From an uncultured Bacteroidia bacterium (lineage in GTDB: Bacteria > Bacteroidota > Bacteroidia > Bacteroidales > Prolixibacteraceae): 36,758 bases of DNA. The notes under the pieces are model-generated. The model did no database searches. It had not been told where the DNA came from and saw only the letters and a list, made by a program, of their open reading frames with translations. Below, in pieces: positions 1 to 7,632 of this stretch. The stretch is taken from positions 1-36,758 of the forward strand of contig CAIXZH010000016.1 in NCBI GenBank assembly GCA_903923905.1, written 5' to 3'. Made by a program: the position numbers and the translations under genes. How positions within the stretch are numbered: the stretch's first letter is position 1; every line of letters begins with the position of its first letter.

Positions 1-17
1 AAAAGGTGAAGAAATAA

Positions 18-132
18 AACGCAAAGATCGCAAAGTCCGCCAGCTGGAGGATCGCAAAGGTCGCAAAGACCATAAATACAATATTTTACCTTTGCGTTCT
101 TAGCGCAACCTTTGCGCACTTTGCGGTTAAAA
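18..132. repeat. CGCAAAG-rich imperfect inverted repeat element (copy A)
   Basis: The left half carries four CGCAAAG units (around 20-68). After an AT-rich centre the right half carries the complementary TTTGCG units (around 90-126) and ends in GCGGTTAAAA. The two halves therefore fold on each other as a long imperfect hairpin. A related element lies at 32900-33009 with CGCAGAG variants and a similar TTAAAAC-type end. The right half also contains TACCTTTG (87-94), which fits the Bacteroidetes -7 consensus TAnnTTTG. No coding potential is apparent. Repeats of this look are common between genes in Bacteroidota; their function is not known to me. Confidence 0.6.
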
Positions 133-176
133 TAGACTTTTTGGACACCCCCTGACGCTATATTTGGTGAATTGAC

Positions 177-776
177 TTATTTACCCAGTCCCAATTGGGT
201 CATATAGGTCTGGTTATCCCAGAATAACGATTCTTCAAACATAATACCGTTCTTCCAATGCCCGATGGTACACATAGGCAATTTAAACGATTTCCCGGTA
301 GGTTGTATAAATTGTCCGTTGCCTATGGGCATAGGTTTGGTGAAAGTTCCTTCCATAATTCCCATAACACAAGTCCATTCGCCGGTGTTGTTCCCGAATC
401 GGATCGGATGTTGTTTGATCCTGGTATCAGGTGCATATACAAACATGGCGCTCAGATCTGCAATGTGTTTCTCGATACCTGTTGTGAAATGTCCATCAGG
501 CCAGTTTACCTTGATATCTTTTGAATGACTTTCATGTAACCGGACCCATTCCTGATTGGTGAATACGGTGAAGTCAAGAGTATCAAACTTAACCAGGTTT
601 TTTTTCAAAGTCGCTTCACCTTCTGCATACTTTTTTAAAACGATGGTCATTGAGTCAATCTTTGCCTGTAACGCTTTGGAATGCCCCATCTGGGCTGAAA
701 CGTTGCTAAAAGTTACTGTAGCTGCAATTGTCAGAACCATTGCAATTGCGTTGAAATTAAATGTGTTCCTTTTCAT
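177..776 (-). CDS. Secreted SnoaL/NTF2-like (ester-cyclase-like) protein
   Basis: A 199-residue protein. I chose the ATG at 776 rather than the upstream in-frame ATG at 818 because it opens directly into a signal peptide (MKRN, then a hydrophobic run ending in VSAQ), so export to the periplasm is likely. The mature part begins with a short helical stretch. It continues with a sequence resembling the SnoaL-like branch of the NTF2 fold: a WVRLHESHSKDI segment, a WPDGH segment, then alternating strands ending in an IGHWKNGIMFEESLFWDN segment, which is typical of ester cyclase/SnoaL-like proteins. Such proteins include polyketide cyclases and many of unknown substrate, so no reaction can be assigned. 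The gene is isolated: the next gene, gnd, is divergent and about 300 bases away. Confidence 0.65.
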   Translation of the reverse strand: MKRNTFNFNAIAMVLTIAATVTFSNVSAQMGHSKALQAKIDSMTIVLKKYAEGEATLKKNLVKFDTLDFTVFTNQEWVRLHESHSKDIKVNWPDGHFTTGIEKHIADLSAMFVYAPDTRIKQHPIRFGNNTGEWTCVMGIMEGTFTKPMPIGNGQFIQPTGKSFKLPMCTIGHWKNGIMFEESLFWDNQTYMTQLGLGK

Positions 777-1075
777 TTTAATAAACTTTAAATTATTTGT
801 GATGTTTCGACAATGCAAAGTTGCATCGGTTTAAGAAGGCTATGGTAACAGATTTAGGAAAGGTTGTGGTACAATTTGGAATTAGTGGAATAAACATTCG
901 GAGCTTAAAAAACGTTTCCAAATAGTACTATCTTTCTTCCGTTAAATGTCACCAAAAACCGGCTGGATCAACGCATCTTTGTACTGGTAAAAGGATATGA
1001 AAAGTAGTATATTCGTCCTGAGACGCCGATTTAAAATAGGAATGTAGGAAAAATAGCAGATTTAAGAATATAATT
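777..1075. other. Divergent intergenic region between the SnoaL-like gene and gnd
   Basis: About 300 bases without a convincing gene. It should hold the promoters of both divergent units. A short perfect palindrome with arms ATGCAA (813-818) and TTGCAT (821-826) lies just upstream of the SnoaL-like gene. For gnd, CATCTTTG near 974-981 is one mismatch from the Bacteroidetes -7 consensus TAnnTTTG, but no matching -33 TTTG is seen. Neither call is firm. Confidence 0.35.
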
Positions 1076-1972
1076 ATGAAACTTGGATTTATTGGTTTAG
1101 GAAAGATGGGCGGAAACATGGTTCAGCGCCTGTTGCTTTCCGGACATGAAGTGGTGGTTTATGACCGAAGTGCAGAGGCGATTGATCATCTTGTCGAAAA
1201 AGGGGCAATTCCAGCCGAATCCATTGAAGTTCTGATCCGAAAACTTAATAACAGAAGAATCGTCTGGCTCATGGTCCCTTCCGGTAAACCGGTTGACGAC
1301 ACAATCAGTTTACTTACCGGGTTGCTGAATAGTGAAGACATCATCATCGATGGTGGAAATTCAAATTACAAGCAGACCCAGGAGAGAGCGGTCCAACTGG
1401 CAGAACACCAGATCCATTTTCTCGATTGTGGTACCAGTGGTGGGATCTGGGGACTCGAAAACGGATATAGTCTGATGTCCGGAGGTAATAAGGAGGCATC
1501 AGAGTATGTGTTGCCAATTTACAACTCACTGGCCCCCGAAAACAGTTATACCTATTGCGGGGAAAGTGGTTCCGGCCATTTTGTTAAGATGGTCCATAAT
1601 GGCATAGAATATGGGATGATGCAATCTTTCGCCGAAGGTCTTGAGATCATGGAAAAATCACCTTATAATTTAGACTTGTTGGCTATTACCAGCGGATGGC
1701 AGCAGGGAAGCGTCGTGCGTTCATGGTTGTTGGAACTGTTGGTATTGGCTTTGAAAATGGATCCAAAACTTGAAAAGCTGAAGGACTATGTGGAGGATAG
1801 CGGCGAAGGTCGTTGGACTATCCAGGCTGCTATGGATCTGAACGTACCGGCGCATGTCATTACAGCAGCCTTATATACCCGCTTTCAGTCGAGGCAGGAC
1901 GAATCATTTGCTATGAAAGTTCTGGCATCATTACGCAACCAGTTTGGAGGACACGCTGTAATAGAAAAGTAA
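1076..1972 (+). CDS. gnd: 6-phosphogluconate dehydrogenase, decarboxylating (short, GntZ/YqeC-type)
   Basis: Converts 6-phosphogluconate to ribulose 5-phosphate and CO2 in the cytosol, the second oxidative step of the pentose-phosphate pathway. At 298 residues it belongs to the short bacterial form, not the ~470-residue E. coli Gnd form. Visible motifs are the Rossmann loop GLGKMGGNM (7-15), the substrate motif GTSGGIWG (119-126) and the catalytic KMVHNGIEYG (171-180, with Lys171 and Asn175). The residue after beta-strand 2 is Asp30 (VVYDR) where NADP-dependent Gnd has Asn, which suggests NAD preference (inference). It is the first gene of an operon with zwf, whose ATG follows after three bases, and rpiB. 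The start is well placed just before the Rossmann strand. Confidence 0.93.
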   Translation: MKLGFIGLGKMGGNMVQRLLLSGHEVVVYDRSAEAIDHLVEKGAIPAESIEVLIRKLNNRRIVWLMVPSGKPVDDTISLLTGLLNSEDIIIDGGNSNYKQTQERAVQLAEHQIHFLDCGTSGGIWGLENGYSLMSGGNKEASEYVLPIYNSLAPENSYTYCGESGSGHFVKMVHNGIEYGMMQSFAEGLEIMEKSPYNLDLLAITSGWQQGSVVRSWLLELLVLALKMDPKLEKLKDYVEDSGEGRWTIQAAMDLNVPAHVITAALYTRFQSRQDESFAMKVLASLRNQFGGHAVIEK

Positions 1973-1975
1973 ATA

Positions 1976-3502
1976 ATGGAAAAGCCAAAAAATCAAATAA
2001 TGGTCATATTTGGAGCCTCAGGCGACCTGACCTACCGTAAATTAATACCGGCGCTTTACGCCTTATACAATCAGAAGTTGCTACCGGATAAATTTCATGT
2101 CCTGGGTGTCAGCCGCACCACTATCCCTGACGGGGAGTTTCGTGAAAAGATGACCGAAGGGATCAGGAAGTTCTCTGAAAATATCCATCTCAATGACTTG
2201 CAAATAGAGGAGTTTAAGTCGCATTTATCGTATTTTCAGATGGATATGACCCTGGAAGAAGAATATTCCCGTCTGAAGAGTGCTTTGGATGAGACTAACC
2301 CGAACGAAGGTGCCGACTCTAATTATCTGTTTTATTTGTCGACTCCTCCCAGTCTTTTTAGTGTAATTGCCGGGAATCTATCCAAAGTTGGCTTTAGTAA
2401 TGAATCAGACGGTTTTAAAAGGCTGATCATCGAAAAGCCATTTGGTTACGATTTGGAATCAAGTTTAACGCTCAACAGCCAATTACATGATGCATTTCTT
2501 GAAAACCAGATTTACCGTATTGACCACTATCTGGGAAAAGAGACGGTTCAAAATCTTTTGGTTATGCGTTTTTCAAACGGCATATTTGAACCGCTTTGGA
2601 ACCGGAATTATGTTGATCATGTTGAAATCACATCAGCAGAAAGCATTGGAGTTGAAGGACGTGGAGGATATTACGATGGATCAGGTGCAATCCGCGATAT
2701 GCTTCAGAACCACCTGTTACAGGTTGTTGGTCTCACGGCCATGGAGCCACCATCTTCCATGGATGCAGATGCTATCCGGAATGAAACCATGAAAGTTCTC
2801 CAGTCTCTTAAACCGATAAAGCATGAAGATGTTGCCAGTCAGGTTATTCGCGGGCAATATGTGTCATCTCATATTCGCGGAGAATTAGTACCGGGTTACC
2901 GTGAAGAGAAAGGGGTTAATCCGGAATCCCGGACTGAAACCTTTATTGCCATGAAATTTTTTATTGACAATTGGCGTTGGGGGGGTGTTCCATTTTATAT
3001 CCGTACGGGGAAAAGACTTCCCACCAGGGTCACCGAAGTGGTCGTTCACTTTAAACCAACCCCTCAGAAACTTTTTCAGGTTGACGAAGCGTGCAAAAGT
3101 TGCAATCAGTTAATTATCAGAATACAACCAGATGAAGGTGTTTTACTTAAATTTGGTTTAAAACAACCCGGAGCAGGATTTAATGTGAAAACAGTGAATA
3201 TGGATTTCCATTATTCGGAGCTTTCAGATACTCATCTTCCATCCGCTTATGAAAGACTGCTCTACGACGTAATGGTTGGTGATTCCACCCTTTATGCGCG
3301 TGCCGATGCAGTAGAAGCCGCCTGGAAATTTGTTTCTCCGATACTCGAAGTTTGGAAAAACGATCCTGATCAGAAGATTTATGGTTATCCTGCAGGAACC
3401 TGGGGGCCGGAAAACGCGGATGATCTTATTAACGATGGGGAAACCGGATGGAGGTATCCTTGTAAAAATCTTGCCGACGATGGCAATTATTGCGAATTGT
3501 AA
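1976..3502 (+). CDS. zwf: Glucose-6-phosphate 1-dehydrogenase
   Basis: Oxidises glucose 6-phosphate to 6-phosphogluconolactone, the entry step of the oxidative pentose-phosphate pathway, in the cytosol. At 508 residues it is of normal family length. Motifs seen: the nucleotide-binding loop FGASGDLTYRKL (12-23), EKPFG (153-157), the active-site signature RIDHYLGKE (181-189), and the catalytic His in IRDMLQNHLL (His246). An Arg after beta-strand 2 (LGVSRT, Arg47) matches the 2'-phosphate-binding Arg of NADP-using enzymes, so NADP use is likely. It lies three bases after gnd and 26 bases before rpiB, so the three are probably co-transcribed. No 6-phosphogluconolactonase (pgl) is present in the cluster. 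Confidence 0.95.
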   Translation: MEKPKNQIMVIFGASGDLTYRKLIPALYALYNQKLLPDKFHVLGVSRTTIPDGEFREKMTEGIRKFSENIHLNDLQIEEFKSHLSYFQMDMTLEEEYSRLKSALDETNPNEGADSNYLFYLSTPPSLFSVIAGNLSKVGFSNESDGFKRLIIEKPFGYDLESSLTLNSQLHDAFLENQIYRIDHYLGKETVQNLLVMRFSNGIFEPLWNRNYVDHVEITSAESIGVEGRGGYYDGSGAIRDMLQNHLLQVVGLTAMEPPSSMDADAIRNETMKVLQSLKPIKHEDVASQVIRGQYVSSHIRGELVPGYREEKGVNPESRTETFIAMKFFIDNWRWGGVPFYIRTGKRLPTRVTEVVVHFKPTPQKLFQVDEACKSCNQLIIRIQPDEGVLLKFGLKQPGAGFNVKTVNMDFHYSELSDTHLPSAYERLLYDVMVGDSTLYARADAVEAAWKFVSPILEVWKNDPDQKIYGYPAGTWGPENADDLINDGETGWRYPCKNLADDGNYCEL

Positions 3503-3528
3503 CAATCACAGGAAATAATATTACGATC

Positions 3529-3984
3529 ATGAAAATAGGTATTGCTTCCGACCATGGAGGATTTGAATTGAAACAGCAGTTAAAGCAACGATTCTCCAAA
3601 TTGGATTATACGATTGTTGATTTTGGCAATAATACCTATGATTCAGAGGATGATTATCCCGATTTTGTGATACCACTTGCGAAATCGGTTGCGAATGGGG
3701 ATGTCGAACGGGGCATTGCAGTTTGTGGCAGTGGCGTAGGGGCATCGATTGCAGCAAATAAGGTTACCGGAGCCAGGGCCGCATTGATCACCGATCATTT
3801 TGCCGCACACCAGGGTGTAGAAGATGATAATATGAATATTATTTGTCTCGGGGGAAGAATTACCGGTGTTGAAACTGCGTTTGAACTGGTGCAGGCCTTT
3901 TTAAATGCCAGATTTTCATATGGAGAAAGGCATGTAAGACGACTAGAAAAGGCAGATCCTTTGGGAAGAATCTCTCCAGATTGA
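3529..3984 (+). CDS. rpiB: Ribose-5-phosphate isomerase B
   Basis: Interconverts ribulose 5-phosphate and ribose 5-phosphate, using the product of the preceding gnd reaction. The 151-residue product starts at the ATG at 3529. A longer in-frame start at 3490 would overlap zwf and add residues not found in the family, while the chosen start opens with the conserved MKIGIASDHGG. The RpiB signature is present: DHGG (8-11), YPDF (43-46), and CGSGVGASIAANK (66-78) with the catalytic Cys66, followed by DDNMNIICLGGR. RpiA is unrelated in sequence and excluded. It is the last gene of the gnd-zwf-rpiB operon and converges on the MG2-family gene, which ends 30 bases away. No clear terminator hairpin is visible in that gap. 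Confidence 0.93.
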   Translation: MKIGIASDHGGFELKQQLKQRFSKLDYTIVDFGNNTYDSEDDYPDFVIPLAKSVANGDVERGIAVCGSGVGASIAANKVTGARAALITDHFAAHQGVEDDNMNIICLGGRITGVETAFELVQAFLNARFSYGERHVRRLEKADPLGRISPD

Positions 3985-4014
3985 ACGAAAAGAGGCCTTC
4001 TTTCTAATTTAAAT

Positions 4015-6444
4015 TTAGCGCTTTAACGACTGTTTTGGGCCTTTTACGCTGAAAGAATCAATCCTGCTACCGGAACTACCGTCTGGTGCAATTCCCTGGA
4101 TCACTATAACATATTCTCCAATCCGGTCTGAAGTATAGAATCCAACCCGACCTTTCCCCAAGGAGTCTGTTTTTGAATCCGGGGACCAGAAAAGCAGATT
4201 ACGGAAATCGGGTAACCGGTTTCCCTTTTGCGAATCGGTCTCATAAACAGGGGAATAAAATTCTTTTTGCTTCTGCAACCCCTCATAATCAACGGTCATT
4301 GAATTTGCTGCTGGTTTTAATTCATTATAATTGCCCTTATAGGTTGACAGACTTAAAATGCCATCATACTGAGTATCCCCCAGGTAATATTTTTGATTAA
4401 TGATCTCTATTTTTTTTACCATCAGGGGATCAAATTCCATCACTTTGTTGAAATCGCAAACCGGAACACCATCGAACAGGACGAGTGGTTCTTTCTCGAA
4501 GGAGAGATGCTGATGCAAGTTCACGAGCTGAACAGAAAAATTGTTTTTCTTCCGATGTAAGGAAATACCTTCAACATACTCTCTGATAACTTCTTCCATA
4601 GTGCCAAACCTTGTGTAGGCATCAAGAAAATACTTTAGATCGGGCTTTCCGAAGAATGCGAGGGTATCCGCGGGTGGTTCTTTGATACGACCGATTGCCT
4701 TCGCAGAATAGATATTTTGTACCTGAACATCGATACTATGTTCTGCAATCTCCTTTTTTACATTCTCCGAAAGAACGAAACCGGGAACAAGTCGGGATGA
4801 ATAGTTGCTGCAAAACGGGTTACTAACTTCGAACCGGTAAGAGGAATCGGTCTGACAACCCGTTTGGACCATTATTTCACCCTGGGTATAGAATTTTCGG
4901 GTATAAAAGCGTATTAGTCCTTTCGAATTACTGGTTGAGTTGTAGAATTGAAAATGAATTCCGGGAACAAAGAGTTGCGTAAGAATATTGCCGGCTGGCT
5001 TCCCGGTTTTGTTGTCTGATATTTTTAAGTCAATGATATGTCCCTCATATTCTGGAAGGTATTGGGCGGAGTCTGCTTCATTCTTTAAAACATTTTCCCA
5101 TCTGAACCGGCTCCAGCCGTTGACGAGCATCAGGTTGTCAATGGCCTTTTTCCCCACTGCATCCTGATTAGTAAAGTAATATTCCGGTGACTCTATATTT
5201 CCTTTGAGATCAGAACTCAGCCACAAATAATTGAAAATGTTTGTTGGGTCAACTGTCTGAAGAGAGTCGTGCTTATAAACAGCCACGGACAAATCGGCTG
5301 GTTCAGGAGTTCCATCCGAATTTTGGGAAAAAATGTCCATAATGACTTTCCCACGGGGTGAATATTGTTGTGCTCCGGACTTAATTTCTATTTCTAATTT
5401 CTTCCTGGGAATTTTGAAAAATAAGCGTTCACAAACAGGTTGCTGGTTGGAATTAAAAAGTGTAAAATGGGAGATACCCTCTCCCAGTAAGCTTTTGCTG
5501 AATTTAAAGTCCCGCTTTCCATTAATCAGGGCAATTCTTTCGGCAATTTTTGTTTGCTGACGGGTATGTACAAATAAATACATCAGTCTGTCGGCTTCAA
5601 CGGGCGATTTTACCCTCTCCCGGATGGTTACCTCAATACTGTCATTCCTGTCCTCGTTAAGGTTCATGACATATCCTTGATCATGGATTAATGGTAGCTC
5701 CTTGGTAACATCCTTATTATCAAGCTTAATTATAGCCTTGTAGGAGTGGCCCTCCTCAGGTTTGAACATGAAGTTCCCGATCCCAAATTTCAACGGGTGA
5801 AATGTGACTATGTTCCTGTTGTTTTCATCAACTACCATTCCCTCGAAGTTCATTCCTCTTCCCTCCTGGTTAACAACCCTAAACCCAATTTTGGTTTCAA
5901 TATTTGTCACCAGGTTTCCACCCTCAGGAAAGAACTGAATGTCGTATAAACCATCCTTTTGATGCAGGCTCGCTGGGGCCGTTTTTAAGGTATTGATTAT
6001 ATTCAGCGGCTTCTCAAAAAAATACTCAGGGGCTGTATTTTTCATCCAGTTGGTATATGCCCTGAATTTGTAACTTCCGGAATTAATCGTGAATGGCAGC
6101 GAAAAGGAGCCGCTTCCACTTCCATTTTTAAGTGCAATTTTGGCTTGCAGAACAGGTTTATTCTCATGATCCAAAATCTCAGCATATGCCAACTTGCTGA
6201 TATCGAGTGGTATATGCGTTGTTGCTTCTACATCATAGATCTTAAACCACATTATTTCTCCGGCAAAATAGATTGGTTTGTCCGTATGAACAAAGATTTT
6301 TTCCTGTAAAACATGCTGCCGGTAATTGTCAAACTTTTCCGGGATGGCAAAAGGATCGCCTTGTCCTGAAGCGGATAAACAGGTCAGTAACAGAATCTGA
6401 ACCCACGTGAAATGTTTCACAACTTTTTTAACTGATTCCATCAC
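4015..6444 (-). CDS. Secreted MG2-like protein with C-terminal barrel-less TonB plug-like domain
   Basis: An 809-residue exported protein. A signal peptide (about 1-27, ending LSASGQG) precedes an MG2 (alpha-2-macroglobulin-like) domain with the family hallmark EKIFVHTDKPIYFAGE (48-63) and a strand repeat to about residue 145. Further beta-rich modules fill the middle. At roughly 600-705 a segment containing PLVLFDGVPV, VKKIEII and GILSLSTYKG matches the fold pattern of TonB-receptor plug domains. No beta-barrel follows, only an Ig-like tail with LLFWSPDS and GEYVIVIQGI. MG2-plus-plug proteins of this type accompany TonB receptors in Bacteroidota, but their role is not established to my knowledge. 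It is the last gene of a four-gene operon, 15 bases after the DUF4249 gene. The first two codons are both ATG, so the start could be 6441. Confidence 0.75.
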   Translation of the reverse strand: MMESVKKVVKHFTWVQILLLTCLSASGQGDPFAIPEKFDNYRQHVLQEKIFVHTDKPIYFAGEIMWFKIYDVEATTHIPLDISKLAYAEILDHENKPVLQAKIALKNGSGSGSFSLPFTINSGSYKFRAYTNWMKNTAPEYFFEKPLNIINTLKTAPASLHQKDGLYDIQFFPEGGNLVTNIETKIGFRVVNQEGRGMNFEGMVVDENNRNIVTFHPLKFGIGNFMFKPEEGHSYKAIIKLDNKDVTKELPLIHDQGYVMNLNEDRNDSIEVTIRERVKSPVEADRLMYLFVHTRQQTKIAERIALINGKRDFKFSKSLLGEGISHFTLFNSNQQPVCERLFFKIPRKKLEIEIKSGAQQYSPRGKVIMDIFSQNSDGTPEPADLSVAVYKHDSLQTVDPTNIFNYLWLSSDLKGNIESPEYYFTNQDAVGKKAIDNLMLVNGWSRFRWENVLKNEADSAQYLPEYEGHIIDLKISDNKTGKPAGNILTQLFVPGIHFQFYNSTSNSKGLIRFYTRKFYTQGEIMVQTGCQTDSSYRFEVSNPFCSNYSSRLVPGFVLSENVKKEIAEHSIDVQVQNIYSAKAIGRIKEPPADTLAFFGKPDLKYFLDAYTRFGTMEEVIREYVEGISLHRKKNNFSVQLVNLHQHLSFEKEPLVLFDGVPVCDFNKVMEFDPLMVKKIEIINQKYYLGDTQYDGILSLSTYKGNYNELKPAANSMTVDYEGLQKQKEFYSPVYETDSQKGNRLPDFRNLLFWSPDSKTDSLGKGRVGFYTSDRIGEYVIVIQGIAPDGSSGSRIDSFSVKGPKQSLKR

Positions 6445-6459
6445 ATTTTTCTTAATTTT

Positions 6460-7629
6460 TCAGAGGCTGTCCGGCCAAAAAACAGGCCGCAAACTTTTAC
6501 CCCCCATCCATTCGCAATTTATACAACTTGACGGAGCAATGATGTAGCCGGTTATTTCCTGAGTTATATGATCTCTAAGATAATCCACCGGATAATTAAC
6601 ATTTGGATATTGAATATCAGAGACATTGAGGCTGTGAAGTAACTGAAGCTTGCATGTTGGGGGATAGTGATAAAAGAAATCCTTGCTGATATAAACCCGG
6701 TTTGCAGATAGGGTTGAAATACTGACGTATCCGATCACCGGTTCAGCGGGATTGGTTATATTCTTAATATTTCCGTTAATTTCGGAAGGCTGAGGGTCAA
6801 AAAGTGAACCTGTTTGTTCAGAGTTCATTTTCATGATCCCGTAAAACTCATAAGCCTTTTGGGTTAATGCATATTGCTTAACTAAAATACTGTATATGAA
6901 TGACTTTTTAAGTGAATTTCCCTGAATTGAGGTGAGTTGTTTCATGGAAATAACATCCTGCGAAAGCTTCACCGTATTGTCGATAATTATCGAGCTCGAA
7001 TTGTCAGTTTGCCAGCAATAATATAATCGATCCTGGTCAGCCTGGGTGTTAACCAGGACCTGAAAATCATTGATATGAACCTTGCTTACAAGATCCGAAT
7101 GATATTTCCAGGTCTCTTCATAATTCCACCTGTAGTATTTGGTGTTGTTCAGGGGATCGTGGGTATTCACATAAATTGTGAGATCTTTCAGGGTCTGATC
7201 TACCTTGTCGGTATCCTGTTTCGAGGTAATACTGTCAATAGGCGGGGTTTTTATAACAGGAACGAAGTCGGAGACAAAGTTGCTCCCATCGGAAGTCTTG
7301 ATTTTTAACCGGTAAGTCAAATTCGGATTGAGGTTCAGACTGTCGCTGGTATATTGACCATTTGAGTTCTCTGTGAGTGGGAATACCGAATTGTCGGTTC
7401 CTTCAACCTGTACTTTGGCACTTTGCTCGTAAACAATATTTATCGAATCGTGCCAGCCAGTTGACCGGGTCAGGGTGACGGCAGTCTGACCTTTACCATT
7501 TACAATCATCCCATCGACTACCAGATAGCCTGTTTTTCCTTTAATTGCTGCAGGCTCATAGGGTACCCTGCATCCAACCAGCCGGAACAGGAAATGAATA
7601 AGCAATATGTACTTCAGATATTTTCCCAT
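6460..7629 (-). CDS. DUF4249 family lipoprotein
   Basis: A 389-residue putative outer-membrane lipoprotein. The N-terminal hydrophobic segment ends in a lipobox LVGC (Cys20), so lipid anchoring is expected. The following sequence, with GKTGYLVVDGMIVNGKGQ and a VTLTRS segment, is the characteristic start of DUF4249, a Bacteroidota family with a carboxypeptidase-regulatory-like beta domain and no known activity. The C-terminus carries a Cys pair (SSCINCEW), which could bind metal or form a disulphide. DUF4249 genes are typically found directly downstream of a TonB-dependent receptor. Here the gap is three bases, so the lipoprotein probably acts as the surface partner of the receptor, by analogy with SusD (inference). 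Confidence 0.8.
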   Translation of the reverse strand: MGKYLKYILLIHFLFRLVGCRVPYEPAAIKGKTGYLVVDGMIVNGKGQTAVTLTRSTGWHDSINIVYEQSAKVQVEGTDNSVFPLTENSNGQYTSDSLNLNPNLTYRLKIKTSDGSNFVSDFVPVIKTPPIDSITSKQDTDKVDQTLKDLTIYVNTHDPLNNTKYYRWNYEETWKYHSDLVSKVHINDFQVLVNTQADQDRLYYCWQTDNSSSIIIDNTVKLSQDVISMKQLTSIQGNSLKKSFIYSILVKQYALTQKAYEFYGIMKMNSEQTGSLFDPQPSEINGNIKNITNPAEPVIGYVSISTLSANRVYISKDFFYHYPPTCKLQLLHSLNVSDIQYPNVNYPVDYLRDHITQEITGYIIAPSSCINCEWMGGKSLRPVFWPDSL

Positions 7630-7632
7630 GTA

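Noticed and set aside
18-132. CRISPR array from repeated CGCAAAG units
   Set aside because: Units are short, unevenly spaced and inverted around a centre, with no regular spacers and no cas genes.
3985-4014. Terminator between rpiB and the MG2-family gene
   Set aside because: AAAGAGGCCTTCTTT is nearly palindromic but leaves no loop, and no T-run follows; not enough to call.
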